Assembly: GCF_037658235.1 (NCBI RefSeq)
Contig: NZ_JBBJLN010000005.1
Span: 233,489-297,488 of the forward strand
Length of the DNA stretch: 64,000 nt
Direction: 5' to 3'
Origin: Yunchengibacter salinarum
Lineage (GTDB): Bacteria > Pseudomonadota > Alphaproteobacteria > Sphingomonadales > Kordiimonadaceae
Shown here: one piece after another, positions 25,068-32,334 of the stretch
Numbering within the stretch: the first letter of the stretch is position 1
How the letters are laid out: the number at the start of each line of letters is the position of its first letter
Made by a program: the position numbers and the translations under genes
Notes under the pieces: model-generated
Told to the model about the DNA's origin: nothing
Seen by the model: the letters and a program-made list of their open reading frames with translations, nothing else
The model's database searches: none

Positions 25068-26357
25068 TCAGAGCCGCCGCAGGCGCGGGGGGCGGGCGGC
25101 CAGCATCAGATGGGTCATGGCCCAGACCAGCGCGTCCAGCCGGTCGGGGCTGGGCTGTCCGGCGGCACCGGTATAACGGCACATCTGATCCTCCAGTTCC
25201 GGGAAAGGCCGCACATGGTGCGCAAGGCCGCGTTCATAAAGCGCGGCCACCGGCTCGGCCCGCACCACCTTGCCACGGGTAGCGTGCACCGGATAAACGG
25301 GGATGGTGCCGTCCACCTGATGAATCAGGCTGGTGACCATGGCGCCGCCCTGATTCACTTCCACCACCAGCCGATCAGCGGCCTGGGCATGATACAGGTC
25401 CACCGCCCTTTTCGCCCAGCCCAGCGGCGATTGGCCCCGGCTGGACTCGTCCGCCAGCACAAAGGCGTGATCACCGGCACGGCCCACCGCCACCAGCCCC
25501 GCTTCATCGCTTTGTTCGCCAGCGCTTGCGGGCGGGTCCAGCGCGATCACCACCCGGTCGAGCCGTTCGGGCACCGAGCGGCGGCTGCTTTCCAGCAAAG
25601 CGCGGGACCAGAGCGCGCCGGGCACATCATCCAGCAGTTCGGCGTTCAGTTCCTGCCGCCCCAGGCGGGTGCCCTCATAACGGGCCAGGATTTCGCGCCG
25701 GAATGTGGGCGCCAGATTGGCCATATTGTCAAAGGTGGAGCCACGGGTCACCGCCACCCCCTCATGGGCCAGCAGCATTCGGATCAGCGCCGTTGGCCGG
25801 GGCGTTGTGGTGATGCAGGTGCGCGGCTGGCGCCCCAGTCGAAGGCCGAACATCAGCATGTCCCAGGTTTCCCGGTCCCGCCGCCAGACGCATACTTCAT
25901 CGCACCAGGCGGCGTCATGCTGCGGCCCGCGCAGGCGCTCCGGCTCCTCGGCGCTGAACAGGGTCGCCACGGCGCCGCCGGGCCACGAAACCTGTCGGCG
26001 GCTGGGGTTGAAAACCGGTTTTTCCCATGGCGGGGAAATGGCCATCAGGCCGCTTTCGCCCTCCACCATGGTCTGGCGCGCGTCAACGGCGGTGGGGGCC
26101 ACCAAAGCAATGCGCCGGGCCTGGCCGCTGATAACCAGATCGCGCACCCATTCCGCGCCGGTGCGTGTCTTGCCAAAGCCCCGCCCCGCCATCACCAGCC
26201 AGTGTACCCAATCACCCGCCGGGGCAAGCTGGTTGGGCCGTGCCCAGAAGCGCCAGTCATACAGCAGTGTGGCCGCCTCCCTCTCCGTCAGGCTTGCCAT
26301 CAGGCGCTTCAGTTCTGATGCGCTCAAGTCTGTCAGCGAGTTTGGCGTAAAGCGCAT
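25068..26357 (-). CDS. Terminase large subunit
   Basis: The 429-residue packaging ATPase/nuclease has the Walker A motif MAGRGFGKTRTGAEWVRDL near residue 56, Walker B AAWCDEV near residue 149, and the coupling motif TTTPRPTALIRML near 183. In the nuclease half, VIALDPPASAGEQSDEAGL near residue 270, VVEVNQGGAM near 335 and DRLDALVWAMTHL near 405 carry the expected acidic residues. It matches the GTA/HK97-type TerL group. The start at 26357 was chosen from the family N-terminus and overlaps the small terminase gene by about 100 bases. Confidence 0.92.
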   Translation of the reverse strand: MRFTPNSLTDLSASELKRLMASLTEREAATLLYDWRFWARPNQLAPAGDWVHWLVMAGRGFGKTRTGAEWVRDLVISGQARRIALVAPTAVDARQTMVEGESGLMAISPPWEKPVFNPSRRQVSWPGGAVATLFSAEEPERLRGPQHDAAWCDEVCVWRRDRETWDMLMFGLRLGRQPRTCITTTPRPTALIRMLLAHEGVAVTRGSTFDNMANLAPTFRREILARYEGTRLGRQELNAELLDDVPGALWSRALLESSRRSVPERLDRVVIALDPPASAGEQSDEAGLVAVGRAGDHAFVLADESSRGQSPLGWAKRAVDLYHAQAADRLVVEVNQGGAMVTSLIHQVDGTIPVYPVHATRGKVVRAEPVAALYERGLAHHVRPFPELEDQMCRYTGAAGQPSPDRLDALVWAMTHLMLAARPPRLRRL

Positions 26358-26757
26358 CGCGGCTTCCTTCCAGCGGGTCGGGGGTGGCATCCGTCTTGCC
26401 CGTGTCGGCGGCTTTGGCCTGATACCGATCCGGGCGGCGGGCCTTTAGAAGAAACATCAGCATGGTGTCGGAATAATCCCGCACATGCCCGACGATCTGG
26501 CCGCCCCGGAACACCGGCTTTTCCACCCCGTCCACGGCGCGGCGAACGGCCTCGTCCTCGATCCGGTCGGCGCCGCTGGCCAGGCCGTCGGCCCAGGCTG
26601 CCCGAAAGGCATCGTCCCGCGCCCGCAGGCGGTAAAGCGCCTGGCGGGACACCCCCGCCATGCGCGCCGCGCCGCTGACCGACAGGCCATTGGCGAGCGC
26701 ATCCAGAAACCGCTGGCGGCGGCGCGACGTGAGTTTTTGCGTGGTGCGTGCGGTCAT
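26257..26757 (-). CDS. Terminase small subunit (HTH)
   Basis: The protein of 166 residues begins with a helix-turn-helix: RRRQRFLDALANGLSVSGAA, then RMAGVSRQALYRLRARDDAF. The middle, LMFLLKARRPDRYQAKAAD, is the conserved 'mLmflLKar.P..y' element of small terminases of this group. It would recognise DNA for packaging and load the large subunit. The C-terminal 45 residues are polar and overlap the large subunit gene in another frame. An intrinsic terminator lies 50 bases upstream. Confidence 0.85.
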   Translation of the reverse strand: MTARTTQKLTSRRRQRFLDALANGLSVSGAARMAGVSRQALYRLRARDDAFRAAWADGLASGADRIEDEAVRRAVDGVEKPVFRGGQIVGHVRDYSDTMLMFLLKARRPDRYQAKAADTGKTDATPDPLEGSRDALYAKLADRLERIRTEAPDGKPDGEGGGHTAV

Positions 26758-26806
26758 GCCTGTCCACCTCCGTTAAACCCCGTGGTTCCGTATGGTTCTG
26801 TTCATG

Positions 26807-26845
26807 AAAAAAGGCGCCGCCGACCCTGTTCAGGTCCGCGGCGCC
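26807..26845 (-). terminator. Intrinsic terminator between the DUF6362-like gene and the terminase genes
   Basis: On the minus strand GGCGCCGC pairs with GCGGCGCC across a 17-base loop that can itself pair (GGACC/GGGTC), and TTTTTT follows. It lies between the gene ending at 26910 and the small terminase start at 26757. Confidence 0.8.
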
Positions 26846-26909
26846 CGCACTGTCTCTACCGTGACTGTCCCTAAGGTGCATGAAAGGGGGAGAGGGTGCA
26901 AGTCTTTTT

Positions 26910-27491
26910 TTACGAATTTTGTATTTTTTTAGCGGGCGCCCGTCCGCACAGCCGGGCCAGCCAGTCCAGCCCCTGACCATAACGGCGCTTATAGGTCCAG
27001 CGGCTGAGGTCAAGACCCACGCTTTGCGCCACCCTGGCCCAGGGAATCCGGCTTTGCGGTGCGCCGTTCTGATGCCAGGCGGCCCAGAACAGAATCTGGC
27101 GATCATCCTGATCCGGCACCAGCGCCAGCAGATCCAGCGCGGGCTGCATAGCATCAATCTGTTTCGCATCGGGGCGCGCCTGACGGCCATAAACACCGCG
27201 CTTTCCCTGGGGTGCAAGCGGTATGACGGAACCGACAGGCGCACGGCCCCCCGCTTCGGCGCCAGTCTCGCCGGCCCCTATTTCCGGCCACATGACCTGC
27301 CGGGCGAACAGAAAGGCGCGGTCCCTGTCGGGCAGACGGCGCAGGGTCCATACGGCTGTGATCAGGGCGGACTCGATCACGCGGGCGCGCTCCTCCATGG
27401 GTGTTTCCGGGGATGGCACGGTGTGATGATCCGCGAAAACCCTGAAGCGATCGGTTACGGTTTCGCGGCCTGAATGGGGGGTTGCCGTCAT
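26910..27491 (-). CDS. DUF6362-like phage protein
   Basis: The 193-residue protein starts at the ATG at 27491, preceded by GAGGAGA. It has MEERARVIESALITAVWTLR near residue 29, DAMQPALDLLALVPDQDDRQ near residue 112, and a C-terminal helix-turn-helix-like stretch IPWARVAQSVGLDLSRWTYK. This matches the layout of DUF6362 proteins in alphaproteobacterial phages, which resemble sigma-like or terminase-like HTH proteins. It is read away from the repressor at 27590, as an early gene would be. A regulator or packaging-recognition role is possible. Confidence 0.65.
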   Translation of the reverse strand: MTATPHSGRETVTDRFRVFADHHTVPSPETPMEERARVIESALITAVWTLRRLPDRDRAFLFARQVMWPEIGAGETGAEAGGRAPVGSVIPLAPQGKRGVYGRQARPDAKQIDAMQPALDLLALVPDQDDRQILFWAAWHQNGAPQSRIPWARVAQSVGLDLSRWTYKRRYGQGLDWLARLCGRAPAKKIQNS

Positions 27492-27509
27492 CAATGTCTC
27501 CTCTAAAAT

Positions 27510-27580
27510 TACGTTAAACGATATTTTTGCTAGCACTTTTTTACGATCTTTGAAAGTGACATTCTTTATGGTTTTCGTAA
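27510..27580. promoter_or_regulatory. Candidate repressor operator half-sites in the divergent intergenic region
   Basis: The AT-rich 98-base space between the divergent genes holds several similar half-sites: TTACG at 27510, AAACGAT at 27516, TTACGAT at 27541, and TTACGAA read on the minus strand at 27580-27574. Such repeated half-sites fit binding by the adjacent HTH repressor, but spacing and symmetry are not regular. Confidence 0.4.
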
Positions 27581-27583
27581 TAT
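27556..27583 (+). promoter_or_regulatory. Promoter for the repressor gene, probably giving a leaderless mRNA
   Basis: GTGACA at 27556-27561 matches the -35 TTGACA in five of six bases. TAATAT at 27578-27583 is a good -10, with a 16-base spacer. Transcription would start near 27590, which is the A of the repressor ATG. No Shine-Dalgarno sequence precedes that ATG. Confidence 0.6.
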
Positions 27584-27589
27584 TAGGGT

Positions 27590-28330
27590 ATGAAAACACA
27601 GGAATGGATCAAGGGCGCCCTCCGTGAACGGGGATACAAGCTCAAGGATGTGGCGGACAGGCTAGGAATCACACCCCCGCGGGTAAGTGAGATCCTGCGT
27701 GGCGCGCGTGACGTGCAAAGCGACGAAATATTGCCCTTGGCGGACATGCTGGGCATGAGCGCCCAGGCCCTGCTGGAAAGCCTGAGCCGACAGCGCAAGG
27801 TGGATCTGCCGCGCGCCGCCGCGAATGACTATCCCGCCATCCCGGTGCTCGGCATTCTGACCGGTACCGGAATGGTGGAACCGCTGGATGATGCCCTGGG
27901 CTTCCAGACCGTACCGATCCCGCCCGATGCGCCGGGGCGCGACGGCCTGTTCTGCTATGTGATGGGCGACGATTCCATGGCTCAGGAGATTCCCAAAGGC
28001 AGCCTGATCATCGCGGCGGACCCGCGCCAGCACTTTTTCCCCATGGTGCCGGGCGCAATTTTCCTGATGTCCCTGCCGGATGGGCGCCTGGCACCCCGGC
28101 AATATCTGCGGCTGGACAATGGGGAAGACTGGCTGGTGCCCACGCCCAAACGCCCCAATCCGGCATTTGAAAGTTACCGGCTCGTGCTCAGCGGGCAGGC
28201 GGCGGCGCGCCGATCCGGCGAAGGTACGCGGCCCGAATCGGACACGGAAAGGCCGACACCCGCGCCCTTAAACAGCCGGAACATTTTTGCGGGCGTCGTT
28301 TGGGTTCATCATCGGCACATGCCCGGATAA
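27590..28330 (+). CDS. XRE/S24-type phage repressor lacking the autocleavage lysine
   Basis: The protein of 246 residues has an N-terminal HTH, KLKDVADRLGITPPRVSEIL at residues 17-36. A C-terminal S24/LexA-like fold follows, with YPAIPVLGILTGTGMV near residue 81 and VMGDDSMAQEIPKGSLIIA near residue 124. Ser129 fits the catalytic serine. No lysine occurs between residues 136 and 187, and the expected lysine position reads LAPRQYLR (Arg170). The usual Ala-Gly cleavage pair is also absent. It is probably the master repressor of the phage-like cluster, read divergently from it, but may not be SOS-cleaved. The last 45 residues are a low-complexity extension. Confidence 0.8.
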   Translation: MKTQEWIKGALRERGYKLKDVADRLGITPPRVSEILRGARDVQSDEILPLADMLGMSAQALLESLSRQRKVDLPRAAANDYPAIPVLGILTGTGMVEPLDDALGFQTVPIPPDAPGRDGLFCYVMGDDSMAQEIPKGSLIIAADPRQHFFPMVPGAIFLMSLPDGRLAPRQYLRLDNGEDWLVPTPKRPNPAFESYRLVLSGQAAARRSGEGTRPESDTERPTPAPLNSRNIFAGVVWVHHRHMPG

Positions 28331-28787
28331 GGCGTGTCTGGCGCCACCCCGTTCCGCCCGGCGCGGCATACGAACGGCCAGGGGGCTGATCTTCCACATG
28401 GATGGTGGACTGGCGCGGCTCTGCTGATTCCCCGGTACGCATACTGAATCCCCAAAACTCCATACCAATATTCCGGGCACACGCCGCGCCACAAGCCTGA
28501 CTGCGGAACCATGGGCAAGTGAGGGCCACATGTTTCCAATCCGGGATATACACCCCTAGATAGCGGTCGTCAATTGTCTTACTATATAGGGTAGTATATG
28601 CGGGCGGCCAACAAAGCCCTGTCATGGTTACGTTTTTCAGCAGAGGGCAGGGATGGCTGACAAGTGGGGCGAGGCCACAGGCGCTCAAACAAAAAACCGC
28701 CCCGCCGAGGCGGAGCGGCCCTGTGACTGGCGCGGAATGACCCCGCAAGTCATCAGACTTCAAGACACGGGGGTCAAGGGCTGAGCC
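28331..28787. other. Noncoding stretch between the repressor and the carbohydrate locus
   Basis: This 457-base region has no ORF I can support. Open frames through it are arginine- and proline-rich shadows. It holds an AT-rich patch at 28570-28602 and the terminator at 28691-28718. No att-like repeat or tRNA was seen at this edge of the phage-like cluster. Confidence 0.5.
28691..28718 (-). terminator. Intrinsic terminator after the cupin gene
   Basis: On the minus strand CCGCTCCGCC pairs with GGCGGGGCGG (one G-U) around a two-base turn and is followed by TTTTTTG. It lies about 70 bases after the cupin stop and would end the transporter-cupin transcript. Confidence 0.75.
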
Positions 28788-29156
28788 TCAGCCCTGACGG
28801 CCATATTTGTCTTCCAGCCGGACGATATCGTTCTCGTCCAGATGGGCGCCGGTCTGCACCTCGATGAACTGAAGGTCACCGTCGCCCACATTCTCGATCC
28901 GGTGGGGGGTTTCCACGGGGATATAGACCGCCTCGTCCACACCGCGCACCAGCAGGTCACCGCCCAGCGTGACGCGGGCCGTGCCCTGCGTGATCACCCA
29001 GTGCTCCCCCCGGTGGTGGTGCAATTGCAGGGACAGGATCTGTCCGGGCTTGACCGTGATCCGCTTGACCACGTGCCCCGGCCCCACGGCGACCACTTCC
29101 CAGCGGCCCCAGGGCCGCTCGTCCGCGTCACCCACGGCATATTGTACCGTCGTCAT
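28788..29156 (-). CDS. Cupin, mannose-6-phosphate isomerase type II-like domain
   Basis: The 122-residue single-domain cupin reads ERPWGRWEVVAVGPGHVVKR near residue 13, SLQLHHHRGEHWVITQGTAR near residue 42, and YIPVETPHRIENVGDGDLQF near residue 78. The histidines and glutamate of the metal site are present. This matches the C-terminal domain of type II phosphomannose isomerase/GDP-mannose pyrophosphorylase proteins. As a free domain it may interconvert mannose-6-P and fructose-6-P or act on a related sugar phosphate. It lies 58 bases after the sugar transporter gene. AAGGAG precedes the ATG. Confidence 0.8.
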   Translation of the reverse strand: MTTVQYAVGDADERPWGRWEVVAVGPGHVVKRITVKPGQILSLQLHHHRGEHWVITQGTARVTLGGDLLVRGVDEAVYIPVETPHRIENVGDGDLQFIEVQTGAHLDENDIVRLEDKYGRQG

Positions 29157-29214
29157 GGCGTTTCTCCTTCATGCAGGGCTGACACACTGGCCCACCGGAA
29201 CGGGCTTCACCCCG

Positions 29215-30846
29215 TTACAGGAAGGCCCCCACGACCACCGCGGTCAATGCCAGCAGCATCACCGACAGGATGCGATAATTGGCATACCAGGGCACTTCCC
29301 GCAGTGTGATGGTCTCCGCCCGGAAGAAGGCGGGCGACCAGGTGGTGTTTTCCACAAGGGCCTGCGGCGGAGGGGCGGTAACCAGCGACAGCACCACCAG
29401 GGTAAAGACCGCCAGCAGGAACAGGATCGGCGCCACATACAGGAAGTTCAGGCTGACCACGTCCATCACCTCGATGCTGATGAACAGCCCCGCGCCCACC
29501 AGAAGCCCCACCATCAGCGTGCCGAAGGCGGCAAAGGCATTGGCCCGCTTCCAGAAAATGCCGACAATGAACAGCGCCACCACGGGCGAAACCGTATAGG
29601 CCAGAACCTTTTGCAGATATTCGAACAAACCTTCGAAATGCTGAATCTGCGGCGCCCAGAGCACGGCCAGCAGCATGAAGCCGAAGGTGACGAAACGCCC
29701 CACTTTCATAAGCTGGTGCTGGTCCAGATCGGGCCGGGCTTCCCGCACGAAATCCATGGTTACAAGGGTGGAGGCGGAGTTCAGCGTGCTGTCGATCTGC
29801 GACATGAGCGCCGCCACGAAACCCGCCAGCACGATGCCCAGAATCCCCACCGGCAGCAGGTCGAACATCAGCACCGGGAACACCATGTCATGCACGTTCA
29901 GGCCGCTTTCCAGCGCTTCCGGCGGCAGGACCGAGGCAATATCCCCCTGGTACAGCACCAGCGCCATGGTCCCCGGCAGCACCATGATGAACAGCGGCGG
30001 CAGCTTCAAAAGCCCCGCGAACAGACTGCCCAGCCGCCCGTGATGGGCATTCTTGGCCGACAGCACCCGCTGCACCATGAACTGGTTGGTACACCAGAAA
30101 TAGAAGCCGAGCAGCGGCACGCCGGTAATCGTGGCGAGCCAGGACACGCCCTCGCCGCCAATGGGCTGCATCAGGCTGAGCTTTTCTTCCGGCACCATAT
30201 CGGTAATGGCGCTCCAACCGCCCACCTGCTCATAGGCGAAAATGGCGATCAGCGTGCTGCCAATGGTGAGCAGGATAGCCTGTGCGGTATCCGTATAGAT
30301 CACCGCCGACAGACCGCCCGCAATGGTATAGGCGCCCGCTGCCACCGCCAGAAGCGCAATGGTGACCTCCATGGATATTTCGGGAAAGATCAGTTGCAGC
30401 AGCAGACCGCCCGCATACAGGCTGCCCGCCGTATCCACCACGATATTGAGAAACAGGGTCAGGCCGGAGAAATAGTTGCGGGCGCGCCGATCAAAGCGCT
30501 TCTCCAGAAATTCCGGCATGGTATAGATGCCCGCTCGCAGAATGAAGGGCAGAATGAATATGGCGAAAAAGATCAGGACAATGGCCGCCATCCATTCGAA
30601 GTTGAAGAAGCTGATGCCCTTGTCATAAGCGGCACCGGCCAACCCCACCAGCGATGTGGACGACATGTTGGACGCATAAAGCGAAAAACCGATAAAGGGC
30701 CACAGCATGGATCGCCCGGCCAGGAAATAGTCTTCCGCCGTGTCGTGCTTTTTGGAAAAATAAAAGCCGAGCCAGATGGCGAAAAGAAAATAAAGAACGA
30801 TGATCCCGATATCCACGGGGTGAACGGAAAAATCCACTTGTTGCAT
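29215..30846 (-). CDS. Sodium/sugar symporter, SSS (SGLT-like) family
   Basis: The protein of 543 residues has about 14 hydrophobic segments. The start has PVDIGIIVLYFLFAIWLGFY followed by HDTAEDYFLAGRSMLWPF, the conserved 'tAedYFLAGRs..W' of SSS transporters. ASNMSSTSLVGLAGAAY near residue 58 forms part of the sodium and substrate site. It resembles SGLT-type glucose/galactose carriers and should import a sugar across the inner membrane. It is followed by the cupin gene; the ROK kinase and TonB receptor genes lie upstream on the same strand. The exact sugar is not known. Confidence 0.88.
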   Translation of the reverse strand: MQQVDFSVHPVDIGIIVLYFLFAIWLGFYFSKKHDTAEDYFLAGRSMLWPFIGFSLYASNMSSTSLVGLAGAAYDKGISFFNFEWMAAIVLIFFAIFILPFILRAGIYTMPEFLEKRFDRRARNYFSGLTLFLNIVVDTAGSLYAGGLLLQLIFPEISMEVTIALLAVAAGAYTIAGGLSAVIYTDTAQAILLTIGSTLIAIFAYEQVGGWSAITDMVPEEKLSLMQPIGGEGVSWLATITGVPLLGFYFWCTNQFMVQRVLSAKNAHHGRLGSLFAGLLKLPPLFIMVLPGTMALVLYQGDIASVLPPEALESGLNVHDMVFPVLMFDLLPVGILGIVLAGFVAALMSQIDSTLNSASTLVTMDFVREARPDLDQHQLMKVGRFVTFGFMLLAVLWAPQIQHFEGLFEYLQKVLAYTVSPVVALFIVGIFWKRANAFAAFGTLMVGLLVGAGLFISIEVMDVVSLNFLYVAPILFLLAVFTLVVLSLVTAPPPQALVENTTWSPAFFRAETITLREVPWYANYRILSVMLLALTAVVVGAFL

Positions 30847-31031
30847 GATACCCTCTGAAGCCCCTTGACGGTTGCACGACCGCTTCGGTACTGGCCCGGC
30901 TACCCATCGCCCTCTCGATGGGTCTGTTACCGGAGCGCGGGACAGCCCCGAACCCTCTCAAGGTCCACCGTAGCTTCCCTGCAAAGGATTGCAAGAGCCC
31001 AGACCGCCGTTCATGGACAAAGGAAAACCTC

Positions 31032-31340
31032 ATGACCGAACGTGACCCGGAAACCCAGTCAAGCTGCGCCGAATGGGCGCGAGACACCTTCGGCCCGGCC
31101 CGGCCACCGGAGCGACTGGCAAAGCGGCTGGAAACGGAAGTGCGGGAACTGCACGCCGCCATCAGGAATGAAAGCAGCGAGGCCGTCGCCCTGGAAGCGG
31201 CGGACTGCCTGATCCTGCTCTATCGCATCGCGGAAGAGGCGGGCGTCAGCCTGCATGACGCGCTGGACCGGAAAATGGCCATCAACCGCCAGCGCCAGTG
31301 GGTACCCGCGGGCGATGGCACCGGCTCACACCTGGCCTGA
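31032..31340 (+). CDS. MazG-like nucleotide pyrophosphohydrolase
   Basis: The protein has 102 residues from the ATG at 31032; the upstream open frame is not needed. It has WARDTFGPARPPERLAKRLE, then EVRELHAAI, then EAADCLILLYRIAEEAG with the E..E...E..D metal-binding pattern, ending ALDRKMAINRQRQW. These are features of small dATP/dGTP pyrophosphohydrolases of the MazG/DUF550 type, which clean nucleotide pools. It is the only plus-strand gene in the sugar locus. Its stop codon abuts the stop of the ROK kinase gene with no base between. Confidence 0.75.
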   Translation: MTERDPETQSSCAEWARDTFGPARPPERLAKRLETEVRELHAAIRNESSEAVALEAADCLILLYRIAEEAGVSLHDALDRKMAINRQRQWVPAGDGTGSHLA

Positions 31341-32294
31341 TCAGGCGCGCGTTTCCGGCAGGTGAAAGCGGGTCTGCCCCTCGGCCCGTGCCTGACCCAG
31401 CGCCATGGCTCCCATCAGCCCGGCATGGTCCCCCAGGGCTGGCGGCACGATGAACCGGTCCACACGGTCCAGAATGTCCGGGCTGTCCACATAGCCGTTC
31501 AGCATGGCCTTTGTCGCCTCGCGCACACGGGGGAACAGATGCGCCTGCTTCATCACGCCACCGCCAAGGATGATCCGTTCCGGGGACAGAACAAGGGTCA
31601 GATTGGTGCACATGCGCGCCAGATACCGGGCCTGAAGGGTCCAGGCTTCATGGCCTTCGTCCAGATCCTTGCCTTCCACGCCCCAGCGCCGCGCGAGGGC
31701 GGGGCCGCTGGCCAGCCCCTCAAGGCAATCCCCGTGATAGGGGCAGATGCCGTCAAAGCCGGTATCGTCGCTTTCACGGGCAAAGGTCATGTGCCCCACT
31801 TCCGGGTGAACCAGCCCCCGCAGGATTTGCCGGTTGACGATGATGCCGCCACCCACACCGGTGCCGATGGTCACATAGACAAAAGTGCCAAGGCCGCGCC
31901 CGGCCCCCCAAAGCCCTTCGCCGAAGGCCGCCCCGTTCACATCCGTCTCGAAGGCTACCGGCAGGTCCAGCGCCCGGCCGATCGGCCCGGCCATGTCCGC
32001 GCCCTGCCAGTGCGGCTTGGGGGTGGAGGTTACATGACCCCAGGTGTCGGAACCGGGATGCAGGTCCACCGGCCCGAAAGCCGCCACCCCGATGGCTGCG
32101 GGGCGGCCATGGGCGGCGAAAGCCTCACGGAAAAAAGCGATGGCGCGGCCCAGGGTCTCATCGGGCGTGGTGGTGGGGAAGCTGGTTTCGGCCACCACCC
32201 GGCCCGGCCCGTAACCAAGCCCGCAGACAAATTTTGTACCCCCGGCCTCGATCCCGGCCATGAGGGGGGCGTCTGTCCGGCTGTCGTCTGGCAT
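31341..32294 (-). CDS. ROK family sugar kinase, fructokinase type
   Basis: The 317-residue kinase has MAGIEAGGTKFVCGLGYGPG near residue 12 (phosphate loop), VGVAAFGPVDLHP-type motif near residue 67, TIGTGVGGGII near 142, and the ROK zinc motif HPEVGHM near residue 161, then CPYHGDCLEGLASGPA. The C-x-x-H-x-D-C-L-E-G-L-A form is typical of fructokinases and mannokinases of this family. It should phosphorylate fructose or mannose imported by the locus. GCAGGAGA precedes the ATG. It is followed on the opposite strand by the MazG-like gene. Confidence 0.88.
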   Translation of the reverse strand: MPDDSRTDAPLMAGIEAGGTKFVCGLGYGPGRVVAETSFPTTTPDETLGRAIAFFREAFAAHGRPAAIGVAAFGPVDLHPGSDTWGHVTSTPKPHWQGADMAGPIGRALDLPVAFETDVNGAAFGEGLWGAGRGLGTFVYVTIGTGVGGGIIVNRQILRGLVHPEVGHMTFARESDDTGFDGICPYHGDCLEGLASGPALARRWGVEGKDLDEGHEAWTLQARYLARMCTNLTLVLSPERIILGGGVMKQAHLFPRVREATKAMLNGYVDSPDILDRVDRFIVPPALGDHAGLMGAMALGQARAEGQTRFHLPETRA

Positions 32295-32334
32295 GGGGCA
32301 TCTCCTGCGGATTACGAACCGGCGCTTTGCGCGG

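Noticed and set aside
8993..28330. Contractile tail (myophage or R-type pyocin) interpretation of the phage-like cluster
   Set aside because: There is no sheath, baseplate spike or wedge gene, while terminase, portal and capsid genes are present and the tail tube is of the siphophage TP901-1 type.
28188..28763. 191-codon minus-strand open frame after the repressor gene
   Set aside because: It overlaps the repressor gene end and the terminator, has no ribosome binding site and is of random composition for GC-rich DNA.
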